Below, one piece after another: positions 29,610 to 38,574 of a stretch of DNA of 64,000 nucleotides. Numbering within the stretch: position 1 is the stretch's first letter; each line of letters starts with the position of its first letter. The stretch covers positions 248,001-312,000 of the forward strand of contig NZ_JAGQEE010000003.1 in the NCBI RefSeq assembly GCF_018304945.1, read 5' to 3'. Source of the DNA: Collimonas humicola. Its GTDB lineage: Bacteria > Pseudomonadota > Gammaproteobacteria > Burkholderiales > Burkholderiaceae_D. Below the pieces are notes generated by a model, which did not search any database, was not told the origin of the DNA, and was given only the letters and a program-made list of their open reading frames with translations. The position numbers were made by a program, and so were the translations under genes.

Positions 29610-31084
29610 GCGACGAAGCCTTTGGTTCCCCTCTGTCCGTTTCCCTTACGAAATCAGCCAATTCGCCCCTCCTGGATCTGTCCAGACAACAACGTAACCT
29701 CCTACTGTTGCGGCCCGTGTTCCAGCTCGAGCGTGACAAAATGCGACTCGGGGACGAAGGGAGTACTGAGCACACTCTCTTCCAAGGAGTAGATACTCAT
29801 TATCTGGCACTTTCGGCGCTGGACCTGATGATGGAAGCGACTACCATTTCCAGTGGAAGCACGTCGACTGAGGTGCTCATGCAGTTAGCTGAGGTGGCCA
29901 TGCAGATGAAGCCGTCGCTGTCCGCTTCCCAAAGCCGGCGTGTCGCGGAGGTAGTACTCGATGCATTAGACAACAAAGCCAACAATCACCGCGAGTTCAG
30001 TTTCGACTACTTTGATGCACCGACTTGCAGCACCAAGAGCGTCCGCTTTCGCTTGGTGAGATTCGAACCAGACTCGGAAGACGTGTACCGATACCGGCCC
30101 ACGGCAGAAGGCTACCTCGTATATCTCGGCATGCTAGACCTGTCGCCAGAGGATTCCCAAGAGCTGATGGAGAAGATGCTGGACCTCCTGGTTCAGCGCG
30201 GCCGCTTCGAGGCGGCTCTGGAAATCGCCCGACGAGCCCGCAAGCTCTCCATCGAATATCGTCAGCTCATCCGGGACAGGCTCTATCAGGCCTATCGCGC
30301 TCCTGGGAGCGTCAACTGGAGCCGAGACATGTCAGGCCGCCTCGACGCGGCGAGGGTGCACGTACGCCAGCGTCAAGCGGAGGACACGCGGATGGAGGAG
30401 GCTGTCGGCGAAGCGCTGATCGAAGCTGACGAGGTACGCACCCGCCAGAGCCTCATTCAACTAAGGGAAACGCTGCAGAGCGCCAGCCTGCTTCGTTTGC
30501 AACTCGTCACTGACATTACCGAGTCAAACGAGCGATTTATCGCAGCCCAGCGAGCAGTTTTCCGCGCTCGGAAACCTACAGGACTGCCAGACCTCGAGCC
30601 GCAGCTCCTGCCACAGTTAGTGAATCTACTCATCCAGACCCTGGCCACCGAAGGCGACACCTTCGTCAGCGCACTGTATCCCCCGGTGTGGCCGAAGGTA
30701 TATGACCTCAACTCAGTGTTTACAGTGCTCCTAGAGCAGCGCGCAGAAGATGCTGTGCCGGAAGAGGACGATGGCGAATTGACGGAGTTCGTACCAATGA
30801 CGGACCAGTTCCCCAAGGAGCTTGTTCAACAAGCCAACGAATGGCTCGGATCGAAGTTCGCGATGGGAGTGCCCCTACGGGTTGACCAAATTCTGGAAGC
30901 CGCCGAAGACGCGGGATTGAATCGCCCGCTGCGTCGATGTCTATTGCTCATTCTGTTCCGTAGCTTTGCACAGTCGGAAAACGAATTCAAGGATGTACTT
31001 GCTCAACTGACCGGTACAGAGTTCATGCTGGACATCGCACAAGGGGATAACTTGGAATTCGTCCAACAGGGAGAAAAACAATGA
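29606..31084 (+). CDS. jetA: JetA-like (MukF/kleisin-like) subunit of a Wadjet-type system
   Basis: 492 residues from the ATG at 29606 (MSDEAFGSPLSV). Largely helical: an N-terminal part with LLDLSRQQRNLLLLRPVF, a middle helical region around LMEKMLDLLVQRGRFEAALEIARRARKL, and an acidic stretch (VPEEDDGELTEF) before a C-terminal winged-helix-like end. In Wadjet/MksBEFG systems the first gene encodes the kleisin that bridges the SMC heads. It does not look like the type I JetA (DUF3375), so the role comes from gene order and size. Its stop overlaps jetB by four bases. Confidence 0.68.
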   Translation: MSDEAFGSPLSVSLTKSANSPLLDLSRQQRNLLLLRPVFQLERDKMRLGDEGSTEHTLFQGVDTHYLALSALDLMMEATTISSGSTSTEVLMQLAEVAMQMKPSLSASQSRRVAEVVLDALDNKANNHREFSFDYFDAPTCSTKSVRFRLVRFEPDSEDVYRYRPTAEGYLVYLGMLDLSPEDSQELMEKMLDLLVQRGRFEAALEIARRARKLSIEYRQLIRDRLYQAYRAPGSVNWSRDMSGRLDAARVHVRQRQAEDTRMEEAVGEALIEADEVRTRQSLIQLRETLQSASLLRLQLVTDITESNERFIAAQRAVFRARKPTGLPDLEPQLLPQLVNLLIQTLATEGDTFVSALYPPVWPKVYDLNSVFTVLLEQRAEDAVPEEDDGELTEFVPMTDQFPKELVQQANEWLGSKFAMGVPLRVDQILEAAEDAGLNRPLRRCLLLILFRSFAQSENEFKDVLAQLTGTEFMLDIAQGDNLEFVQQGEKQ

Positions 31085-31815
31085 ACACGCCTGAACCAAC
31101 AGTTCGCAATGCCGCGCGCCTGACGTACAAGGCGCTCCACACTTCGCTATCTCCCATCAACGATAGCGAGTACCGGGAACTGCTGGCCCTGTATCGTGCG
31201 GACCCAATGTTCTACCGGCACGTCCAAGACGTCGCGCTAGGCATGGAACTCAATATTCTGGACGCGAGTGAGCAACGTGGCCTCATCGTTGTTCCTGCGT
31301 CGCGCGAAAGCAAGTTTGCCGTTCGGTTGACCGACATTCGTAGCGGTATGAACCTGGACCAGAAGGCCTCTCTGGTTTTGGCACACGTGGCAGTCGCGGC
31401 GGTCTTCTTCCCGACCACCGATGGCCTGGACGACGACAACTACTCCCCGCCCCCAGCCTCGGTTGGGACGTGCCGCGACACTCTCTATGCCCTGTCGCGG
31501 CGACTCAAAGAGACCTCCGACTTGCCCTCGGACATCCCGCCGGAGCTGACGCCGGGCTGGGAGGCCATCTCGGCGATGCCGGTCGCCATTCCCGCCGGTC
31601 AGCGCGCTTCGGTGGCGTCAGTGGTCGGCGTGGTCAAGCTGGCCTTGAACCAGATGGCCCAAAACGGGTTAGTCAGGCTGGACCGGGAGGCCGATGAAGA
31701 TACCGCGGTCACCTACACGGCGACGCACCGACTTCGCGTGCAGCTGCGCGAACTTGCGCTGCGACGACTCTACGAGATGGCGCAGCTGGCTGTGACGCTG
31801 CGTAAGGTGGGCTGA
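31081..31815 (+). CDS. jetB: JetB-like (MukE/MksE-like) subunit
   Basis: 244 residues, overlapping jetA by ATGA. Winged-helix-like composition, with RLTYKALHTSLSPINDSEYRELL at the N-terminus and a helical C-terminus (LRVQLRELALRRLYEMAQL). Position between the kleisin and the SMC gene, and size, are those of JetB or MksE, which binds the kleisin. Direct sequence similarity to a named JetB subtype is not evident to me. Confidence 0.65.
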   Translation: MNTPEPTVRNAARLTYKALHTSLSPINDSEYRELLALYRADPMFYRHVQDVALGMELNILDASEQRGLIVVPASRESKFAVRLTDIRSGMNLDQKASLVLAHVAVAAVFFPTTDGLDDDNYSPPPASVGTCRDTLYALSRRLKETSDLPSDIPPELTPGWEAISAMPVAIPAGQRASVASVVGVVKLALNQMAQNGLVRLDREADEDTAVTYTATHRLRVQLRELALRRLYEMAQLAVTLRKVG

Positions 31816-31816
31816 C

Positions 31817-34800
31817 ATGCAGAAGATTTCACGCATCCATTTGGCCAACTGCGGCTTCCGAACAGCATGGTACGAGGCGGTTACCTTCAATCTCACTGAA
31901 CCTGGCACGGGCCTTCCGACCGATACCATCATCAATCTCGAAAACGGCGGCGGCAAGACAACGCTGATTGGCCTGGTATTCTCGTGCTTCGAAACATCGC
32001 AGGAGCGGTTTCTCAAGCACATTCAGAGCAAGCACAGCAGCTTCTCCCAATATTTTACCCACGACGGTGTACCTGGGTTCATCGTCATCGAATGGCTGAT
32101 GCCCGCTCGGTCCGTAGGTGGGCATCCGTACAAGCTGGTTACAGGCCAGGTCGTCTCCGTGCGAAACACGACGGAGACGGAGGTCGACCGAATGTTCTTC
32201 AGCTTCGAGGAGCGTGCCGACCTTCGATTGGAAGATATCCCAGCGCCTGGACTGTCAGGCGCATCGGCCACCTCGATGAACGAATTTTCTCGCTGGATTC
32301 ATGACAACCAGAAGAAGCACTCCGGCAACGTCTTCATAAGTCACAACCGCCAGGCCGAATGGCAGCGGCACCTGAAGGATGAGCGACTCATTGACCTCGA
32401 CATGCTGCGCATGCAGGTCAATTTCTCGGCTCAGGAGGGTGGCTTCGACACCGGCTTCCTTGATTTCAAGACCGAGAGCGAGTTCCTGCGTAAATTCCTT
32501 TTCCTGACCAGTGACACTGGCAAGGCTGAAGAAGCCCGAAGGTCCGTGGTGTCCGTCTGTGAACTCCACCGCCGCAAACCGCAGTTGCAGCGGCGCCGCG
32601 ACCATCTCAAGAAGTTCCGCATCTCGTTGACTACATTCGCCGATGCTGCCCGCCATTACATGGAGGCAGTGAGCACACAGCGGACCATGCTTATTCATGG
32701 TGCTCAGCTTGTTCAATCACTACAGGCTCGTGCCGTCAACCATCGAAAGACGCAAGCGGTGGAGGCGACCTTCGAGAAGGAGCAGCGCAACCAGGCTAGC
32801 GTTGCCGCTAAGAACGCGGCGCTGTTCGCAATCGAGTGGATAACTGGAACCTGGGTCTGGCACCAGAAGCGCGTCGCCCAGACGAAGAAACTTAAAGACG
32901 ATACCGACACGTTAGTATTAGGCCTGGAGACGCGGTCGAAGCTGCTGAAGGCGGCGCGACTGCAGCAAGAAATCCTGAGCATGGACGAGCGCATCAAGGA
33001 ACTTGATGCGCTCGCTGAAGCCGAAAGGGCTGAGCTGAAACCGGCCCGGGACCATGTGGAAATCCAGGGTGCTCTGCTCCGGCGAGCACTGTTCATCGAG
33101 GAAAGTCGCCTGAAGGATGCGCTGGCCACGCTGGATGATAGATCGAAGCAGCGCGAGCAACGTAAAACGGCGCTTCGCAGCCAGAAAGTGAAGGCGGATG
33201 CCGACGAACTTCGCCTGACGCGCGAGCAAACTGGATTGCAGACGACAGAGAATCTGCGAAATGCTCGACGTCTGGTGCTGGAGCGGGATGGGGTGTTCGT
33301 CAACACCGATGAATCAGCAGATGGGGCTATCGTGCGACACGAAGCTGCGTCCAGATCCCACCACCACGAACGAGATCTTCATCTAGCGACAAGGGATGCT
33401 GCTCGTACTCAGGCAAGGCAACATCGGATCGACGCGAACGAAGAGCGCGTCAAAGGAGCCAGCATAGGTCAACAGGCCAAAGGGCTGCAGACCTACATTG
33501 CGAAAGGGGAAGCGGAGCTGGAGCGGCTTGGTCAGCTTCCTGCCCTTTTGGGAGCTGTTGAGACCGACCGTGTTGATCCTCAGTCGCCAGCCCTGCTGCC
33601 GCGCCTTCAGGATGTCATCGCTGACTCCAACTGGCAGAAGTCGTTGTCCGACGTGCGACTGGCCGAATTACGTGCTACGCGTCAGGCCATTGAAGACACC
33701 GGCGTCGCCGGCTACAGCCACGATGTCGCACTCGTTGTGCAGGGGCTTCACGCTGTCGGCGTACGCTCGGCAATACCCTTTAACGAATACATTGCCCGCG
33801 CGGTCGATGACGCCACTAAGGCGCAAGCGCTCATACTGAGCGACCCGGCGCGGTACTCCGGTGTATGCGTCGCGCAGGCTGAATTCGCCAAGGTCGCTGA
33901 GATGTCGTGGATTGCCCGCAAACCGAGTCGCCCTGTAATGGTCTCCGTCGCGGCACTCGATACGGCTACGGTACCCGAGGACCGTCTGGTCGTCCCGCCG
34001 GAAGATGCATCAGCATTCAATATTGTGGCTGCAACCCGCTTAGCCGAGAGTTTGGATAGTCGGCTGCAAGAAGAAGATCAGCGGCGCGCCGCCTACGAGC
34101 TGCGATATACGCAGGCGATCAAGGCGGTTCAAGAACTCGAAACCTTCACAGGCGCCTACGGCAATGGGCAACTGGCCGAAGCTGCGGTGAAACAGGCAAC
34201 GCTAGAGGGAGATGCCTCCGCTGCACGGAGCCGCGCAGCAAATCTCGAGGCTGAAGCTGCATCTCTCGATACTCAGGCTGAACAACATGACAAGACCGCG
34301 GCAGAGGCAGAATCGCGGCGCTCAGAGTCTGTTCAAGCGACGCAGGCGGCCCGCCAGTTCCAGACTGAACACGAATCCGGCCGTGAGGGGTGTCTGGCGC
34401 GCCTCGCTGAAATAAGCCTTGAGTTAACGGAGACGCAAGAGCGCAAGGTCGAGATCGACTCCGCGTCAGAAAAGCTTCAAGAGGTACATGATGCCGACCA
34501 AACACAACGGGCCGACGCTAACGCGGAGCTGCGCCAGGTTGGTGAAGAGCGCGGGCGCATCGCTTACTACAACAGGGAGTACCCGGCGCAAGAGCGGCTC
34601 CAGCAACATCCGCGTCCCTTGACGACGCTGCGCCAGCTCTACGAGGACGCCCAGGCGAATTACCTGACGGAAGAAAAGGCCCGTCTGGGCTCCTTAAGTG
34701 AGCGTATTCAAGGCGTGAAGGAACAGCGACTCGGCAAGACCAAGGAGTTCACACGCGACTTCAGTGGGGTGAACATGGCTGACCTAAAGCCTTATCTTTC

Positions 34801-36214
34801 CCTGAACCATGAAGCGGAACTGTCTAAAACGGAGTGGCAGCTTGTCGAAGCTCGCAAGGAACAGGTGGAGGCATCCGGGAAGCATCAATCCCTCAGTACC
34901 GAATCCCGCACGTGGCATGCCTCGAACAAGCAAAGCATCGGCACGGCCACCTCTGAGTTCGAGCGATATACTGCTGAAGAGCTTGGCCTACTTCTCGAGG
35001 ACTTGAAACAAAAGATTGACAAGGAAAACGACCGCATGCGTGTCGCTACCGAGGAGGCCAATCGTGCATCCAGTCGTGCCCAGGAAAAACTTCGTGAGGC
35101 CGAGTCAGACGAACAGAATGAATCCATCCTTCGTAGCGGAATGGGGCTTCCAGACCAGCCCGACCCGGCTCTCATCGCGGCCGAGATTGGCGCATTGATG
35201 GGAGAGACTCCCGAGGTCCCGGATCCGACATCTGTGCTCCTGGAGCTCAACTCAGGCAAGCAGGTGAGTGCGCTGCTCGCCGAGTATAACGGTAAGAATG
35301 CTGGAGTTTCCAAGCTGCAGACGGGTGCGCGTACTTCGTTCGATGAGCTTAAGAGTGCTGCAGGCGACCCTACTTTCCGGGAGGTAGACCCCGATGTCGC
35401 GTTGCAAATGCTGCAGAACGACTTCACGGCAGCGTGCACAGACGCGTCGCGGTTGCTTGAGCATCTCGATGACCGCATCTCCACAACCGAGTCAACGCTG
35501 ACGGGTATGCAGGCTGACTTTGATACCTGCGTGGAAGAGGTTCTGGGCGTGGTGCGGGGAGCCATTAACACGTTGAACAAGGCTTGCAGTCAAGAAAAAT
35601 GCATTCCGGTAACCGCTCCATACGTTGGTGGCAAGCAAGTATTGAAGATGCGAGCAAACTTTGCCGCGGTTACGCTGGACATGCGCCGCGCGGCTATGCG
35701 TAACTACCTCGACGTGCTGGCGGACACTCTCGCAATCCCTGCCAAGGGCACGGACCTCATTGCGGACGCTGTTGCTCGTATCTATGGCAAGCCGCTCGGA
35801 CTGCACGTGCTGAAGATGTCGATAGAAGAGTCCGAGCAGTACGTTCCCGTTGAGAAGATTTCCAACTCCGGTGGCGAAGGCGTAGTGATGGCCATGTTCC
35901 TCTATCTGGTCATCAATCAGTTGCGTGCTGAGAACCACGCCCAGGTGCAGAGGAACGCAGGCGGACCGCTCATCCTTGACAACCCGTTCGCCAAAGCCAC
36001 GACCGCCGCGCTGTGGCGCGCGCAGAGGTTGCTGGCCTCTGCTATGAACGTACAACTCATCTTCGCGACTGCACTTCAGGATTTCAACTCCATCGGGGAG
36101 TTCCAGCGTTTCATTCGTCTGCGCAAGGCCGGTCAGAATACGAAAACCAAGCGATGGCACCTCGAGGTGGCCAATCTGCAATTAAACGAAGCCGCCGATG
36201 AGGCAGCTGCGTGA
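31817..36214 (+). CDS. jetC: JetC-like SMC ATPase
   Basis: 1,465 residues, the motor of the system. The N-terminal head has Walker A ENGGGKTTLIG (Lys47), close to the start as in MukB/JetC. Long coiled coil from about 230 to 1,150, rich in Glu, Ala, Arg and Gln, with a hinge-like globular part near 580-680. The C-terminal head has the ABC signature SNSGGEGVV (residues 1349-1357) and Walker B PLILDNPFA (from about 1384). Starts two bases after jetB and overlaps jetD. Known Wadjet systems extrude DNA loops and cut small circular plasmids. Confidence 0.88.
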   Translation: MQKISRIHLANCGFRTAWYEAVTFNLTEPGTGLPTDTIINLENGGGKTTLIGLVFSCFETSQERFLKHIQSKHSSFSQYFTHDGVPGFIVIEWLMPARSVGGHPYKLVTGQVVSVRNTTETEVDRMFFSFEERADLRLEDIPAPGLSGASATSMNEFSRWIHDNQKKHSGNVFISHNRQAEWQRHLKDERLIDLDMLRMQVNFSAQEGGFDTGFLDFKTESEFLRKFLFLTSDTGKAEEARRSVVSVCELHRRKPQLQRRRDHLKKFRISLTTFADAARHYMEAVSTQRTMLIHGAQLVQSLQARAVNHRKTQAVEATFEKEQRNQASVAAKNAALFAIEWITGTWVWHQKRVAQTKKLKDDTDTLVLGLETRSKLLKAARLQQEILSMDERIKELDALAEAERAELKPARDHVEIQGALLRRALFIEESRLKDALATLDDRSKQREQRKTALRSQKVKADADELRLTREQTGLQTTENLRNARRLVLERDGVFVNTDESADGAIVRHEAASRSHHHERDLHLATRDAARTQARQHRIDANEERVKGASIGQQAKGLQTYIAKGEAELERLGQLPALLGAVETDRVDPQSPALLPRLQDVIADSNWQKSLSDVRLAELRATRQAIEDTGVAGYSHDVALVVQGLHAVGVRSAIPFNEYIARAVDDATKAQALILSDPARYSGVCVAQAEFAKVAEMSWIARKPSRPVMVSVAALDTATVPEDRLVVPPEDASAFNIVAATRLAESLDSRLQEEDQRRAAYELRYTQAIKAVQELETFTGAYGNGQLAEAAVKQATLEGDASAARSRAANLEAEAASLDTQAEQHDKTAAEAESRRSESVQATQAARQFQTEHESGREGCLARLAEISLELTETQERKVEIDSASEKLQEVHDADQTQRADANAELRQVGEERGRIAYYNREYPAQERLQQHPRPLTTLRQLYEDAQANYLTEEKARLGSLSERIQGVKEQRLGKTKEFTRDFSGVNMADLKPYLSLNHEAELSKTEWQLVEARKEQVEASGKHQSLSTESRTWHASNKQSIGTATSEFERYTAEELGLLLEDLKQKIDKENDRMRVATEEANRASSRAQEKLREAESDEQNESILRSGMGLPDQPDPALIAAEIGALMGETPEVPDPTSVLLELNSGKQVSALLAEYNGKNAGVSKLQTGARTSFDELKSAAGDPTFREVDPDVALQMLQNDFTAACTDASRLLEHLDDRISTTESTLTGMQADFDTCVEEVLGVVRGAINTLNKACSQEKCIPVTAPYVGGKQVLKMRANFAAVTLDMRRAAMRNYLDVLADTLAIPAKGTDLIADAVARIYGKPLGLHVLKMSIEESEQYVPVEKISNSGGEGVVMAMFLYLVINQLRAENHAQVQRNAGGPLILDNPFAKATTAALWRAQRLLASAMNVQLIFATALQDFNSIGEFQRFIRLRKAGQNTKTKRWHLEVANLQLNEAADEAAA

Positions 36215-37209
36215 AGGAGTTTCTCGAAATGCTGCGGCGAGGAACGCGTAAGCGAGTAATGCTGACGGAGCTTCGCCAGCACTTCTTCTCCTTATACCCA
36301 GACGTCCAGAACAGCCCTGACCGGGGCGCCCTCCTACTGGAAGCCCTGCGTCAGCTAGAGGCTGCAGGCGCGCTGTCGCTCCCGGCGGCGGCAAGCTGGG
36401 AGAAGATCGGCGTTCCTCCACTTCCGCAATGGGTGCTATTGACGCGCGAACCCAAGGCAGTTTCGAGCAGAGATCTTCGCGGCGTCACCTGGGCACCTGA
36501 ACTCGGGTTCTGGCCAGACTTGCGGCCGGGTCAACTTGAGGCAATGCTACCCATCAACGAGTTTCTGCTCCGCCGCCGCGGTAGTCTCATGGTCGTTCCC
36601 ATCAAGGAGCGATCGCTCGAAATCTACGGTGACGAGAAACGGCTCGATGGCATGTGCACTGGTGACAGCCTGTTCGGCGGGCGTCTGCAGTTGAGCACTC
36701 TCGGATGCTTCCGAGTGCCGCAGCCTCTTCCCTACCGAATGGCTGACGCTCCCGGCAAGCCTGTGCTCGTGGTCGAGAATCACAACAGCTTCTGGAGCTT
36801 CGGCGAATGGAACCAGCAAGCCAGATGCTATTCGGCCATCGTGTACGGTTCCGGCGAGGCATTTCGGCTAACCGGTCGTGCACTCCAGCAGGTGCTGTAT
36901 CAAGTGGCTGGCAGTGGCGCTGAGTACCTGGGAGATCTCGATCCGAAGGGGGTTCGTATTCCCGACGAGTTCAACCGTTCGGCAGAAGCCGGCTCGCCGC
37001 AAGTTCGTCCAGCGCTGATCTTTTATCAGTGGCTTTTGACACACGGCGTGCGACGTCACCGGCCCGAATGCGCTTCCTTCGAGTCTGACAGCGTGGCTGA
37101 ATGGTTCGGCGCGGAATTGGCTGCACAGGTAGTCGAACTCTGGCAGAGCGAACATTGGATCCCCCAGGAGTCATTAGGCTTCGAACAACTGTCGGTGGGA
37201 GTGCTGTGA
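36211..37209 (+). CDS. jetD: JetD-like Toprim nuclease subunit (DUF2220)
   Basis: 332 residues starting at GTG, overlapping the jetC stop (GTGA). The C-terminal Toprim-like domain has VLVVENHNSFWSF (Glu189), AIVYGSGEAF and YLGDLDPKGVRI (Asp242 and Asp244), the metal-binding acidic residues of the Wadjet nuclease. The N-terminal half is a winged-helix region (RGTRKRVMLTELRQHFF). It is the last gene before the right transposon end, 12 bp before the first CGTGACAGAC. Probably cleaves DNA that the SMC part has extruded. Confidence 0.85.
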   Translation: MKEFLEMLRRGTRKRVMLTELRQHFFSLYPDVQNSPDRGALLLEALRQLEAAGALSLPAAASWEKIGVPPLPQWVLLTREPKAVSSRDLRGVTWAPELGFWPDLRPGQLEAMLPINEFLLRRRGSLMVVPIKERSLEIYGDEKRLDGMCTGDSLFGGRLQLSTLGCFRVPQPLPYRMADAPGKPVLVVENHNSFWSFGEWNQQARCYSAIVYGSGEAFRLTGRALQQVLYQVAGSGAEYLGDLDPKGVRIPDEFNRSAEAGSPQVRPALIFYQWLLTHGVRRHRPECASFESDSVAEWFGAELAAQVVELWQSEHWIPQESLGFEQLSVGVL

Positions 37210-37220
37210 TCTTTTCAACG

Positions 37221-37369
37221 CGTGACAGACTATATTCTCTAACCGCAATCCAAAGTGCTTCTTTAAGAGGGGTGTGACAGACGTTAGAGAGATATACTCA
37301 GAGGAAATATCTTAACAAATATAAGCCTTTTCAGCCACCGACCGCGACAGACTTTATTAGTCATTATCA
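37221..37369 (-). repeat. Right end: TnsB-like sites
   Basis: CGTGACAGAC at 37221-37230, TGTGACAGAC at 37273-37282 and CGCGACAGACTTTATTAGTC at 37343-37362. The last belongs to the 24-bp terminal inverted repeat that ends CATTATCA at 37369. Orientation is opposite to that of the left end, as expected for transposon termini. Confidence 0.82.
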
Positions 37370-37434
37370 TCTTCGAGCTGCTCTGGTAGCAGGATGCTCT
37401 GCGTGCGATCCATTCCCTGAACAAAGCGTTTCAT
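37370..37434 (-). pseudogene. IS1182-like transposase, N-terminal remnant
   Basis: From the ATG at 37434 the minus strand reads MKRFVQGMDRTQSILLPEQLED, close to the conserved start of IS1182-family transposases (MKRFxxGxxRTQxxLLPExL). After about 21 codons the frame runs into the right end of the Tn7-like element and stops at 37357. Only the beginning of the gene survives; no further IS sequence is recognised on either flank. Confidence 0.72.
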
Positions 37435-37642
37435 CGAAACCTCGGTCAAATATGCAATATCGATTTGACGCTTGCATCGAAAAGTAGCTGACTAGCTCGC
37501 TGTGTTTGCACACAGTCTCGACCGATAGCAGATTTCTTCTTCCCGTTAGCTTGAGAGCCAATCACTCAGTCTTTACTGCGTTGGGGGCTCTTTTTACTGC
37601 AAAACAAATGATGAAGTAAAATGGCTTTTTCTTAGAAAAACA
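37435..37642. other. Non-coding stretch upstream of the IS remnant and metR
   Basis: AT-rich interval holding the upstream side of the IS remnant and the metR promoter. A 64-codon minus-strand frame overlaps it in another register and looks accidental. The MetR box at its end is listed separately. Confidence 0.45.
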
Positions 37643-37655
37643 TGAATTTTACTCA
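37643..37655. promoter_or_regulatory. Putative MetR box upstream of metR
   Basis: TGAATTTTACTCA matches the E. coli MetR consensus TGAANNTNNTTCA at all but one defined position. It ends 6 bp before the metR start, suggesting autoregulation. An almost identical box lies at 38575. Confidence 0.65.
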
Positions 37656-37661
37656 TTTATC

Positions 37662-38552
37662 ATGCTTGATCGCATTCATTTATCCATCGTGCAAGAGGTG
37701 GAAAAGCAAGGTTCGCTGACCGCGGCTGCCGGCGTACTGCACGTGACGCAGTCGGCTTTAAGCCACAGCATGAAGAAGCTGGAGCAGCAGCTGGGCACCG
37801 ACATCTGGCTGCGCGAAGGCCGCAGCCTGCGCCTGACCCAGGCCGGGCAATACCTGCTGGCCGTGGCCAACCGGGTGCTGCCGCAGTTGGCATTGGCGGA
37901 AGAACGCCTACGCCAGTTCGCTCAGGGCGAGCGTGGCGCGCTGCGCATTGGCATGGAGTGCCACCCTTGTTACCAGTGGTTGCTGAAGGTGGTGTCGCCT
38001 TACCTGGCGGCGTGGCCGGATGTGGACGTGGACGTGAAGCAGAAATTCCAGTTTGGCGGCATCGGCGCCTTGTTCGGGTATGAAATCGACTTGCTGGTCA
38101 CACCCGATCCGCTGGACAAGCCCGGCCTGGTGTTCGAGCCGGTGTTCGACTACGAGCAAGTGTTGGTCGTGGCTGGCAGCCACAAGCTCGCCAAGGAAGA
38201 GTACGTCAAGCCCAAACAGTTGACCAACGAGGTACTCGTGACTTACCCAGTGCCGCTGGATCGTCTTGATATCTACACCATGTTCCTCACGCCAGCCGGC
38301 ATCACGCCCAAGCGCCATAAAGCCATCGAGACCACCGACATCATGTTGCAGATGGTCGCCAGCGGACGCGGCGTGGCAGCGCTGCCGCGCTGGCTGGTGC
38401 AGGAATACGCGGACACGATGGATGTGGTTCCGGTTCGGCTCGGCAAGAACGGCATTGCCAAGAACATCTACCTGGGTGCGCGCGAGGCTGATGTGAGCAT
38501 CGATTATCTGCGGGCTTTCATCGAACAGGCGAAGAGGCCCGTCGTCGCTTGA
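37662..38552 (+). CDS. metR: LysR-family regulator MetR
   Basis: 296 residues. The N-terminal helix-turn-helix is MLDRIHLSIVQEVEKQGSLTAAAGVLHVTQSALSHSMKKLE (landmarks GSLTAAAGVLHVTQSALSH). The effector domain contains GALRIGMECHPCYQWLLKVV, a hallmark of MetR, whose co-inducer is homocysteine. Controls methionine synthase genes in other bacteria. The adjacent genes for methyl transfer and folate-like reduction and the two MetR boxes make the same role likely here. Confidence 0.9.
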   Translation: MLDRIHLSIVQEVEKQGSLTAAAGVLHVTQSALSHSMKKLEQQLGTDIWLREGRSLRLTQAGQYLLAVANRVLPQLALAEERLRQFAQGERGALRIGMECHPCYQWLLKVVSPYLAAWPDVDVDVKQKFQFGGIGALFGYEIDLLVTPDPLDKPGLVFEPVFDYEQVLVVAGSHKLAKEEYVKPKQLTNEVLVTYPVPLDRLDIYTMFLTPAGITPKRHKAIETTDIMLQMVASGRGVAALPRWLVQEYADTMDVVPVRLGKNGIAKNIYLGAREADVSIDYLRAFIEQAKRPVVA

Positions 38553-38574
38553 TCCGTCCTGGTGACAAGCTCTA

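Larger units (their letters stand above)
23116..37369. mobile_element. Tn7-like, tns-less cargo island at attTn7 (14.25 kb)
   Basis: The element begins 23 bp after the glmS stop, where Tn7 inserts. Its ends are a perfect 24-bp inverted repeat: TGATAATGACTAATAAAGTC... from 23116 on the left and its complement ending at 37369 on the right. Inside both ends further copies of a core close to AATAAAGTCTGTCACG occur, like the TnsB sites of Tn7 (which carry AATAAAGTCT). No gene for TnsA, B, C, D or E, nor any other transposase, lies inside. Cargo: DUF5131 pseudogene, DUF6471, zinc-ribbon pair, GIY-YIG-like, Shedu, Wadjet-like jetABCD. TCTT flanks both ends directly, but a clean 5-bp duplication is not seen. 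Confidence 0.85.

Noticed and set aside
29606-31084. JetA of Wadjet type I (DUF3375)
   Set aside because: N-terminal and central motifs do not match that family, so no subtype is claimed.
23093-37369. tnsA-E genes inside the Tn7-like island
   Set aside because: Every sizeable frame was read on both strands; none shows integrase DDE, TnsC AAA+ or TnsD features.
23106-37374. A clean 5-bp target duplication
   Set aside because: Left flank ATCTT and right flank TCTTC share only TCTT next to the ends; not a proper 5-bp repeat.
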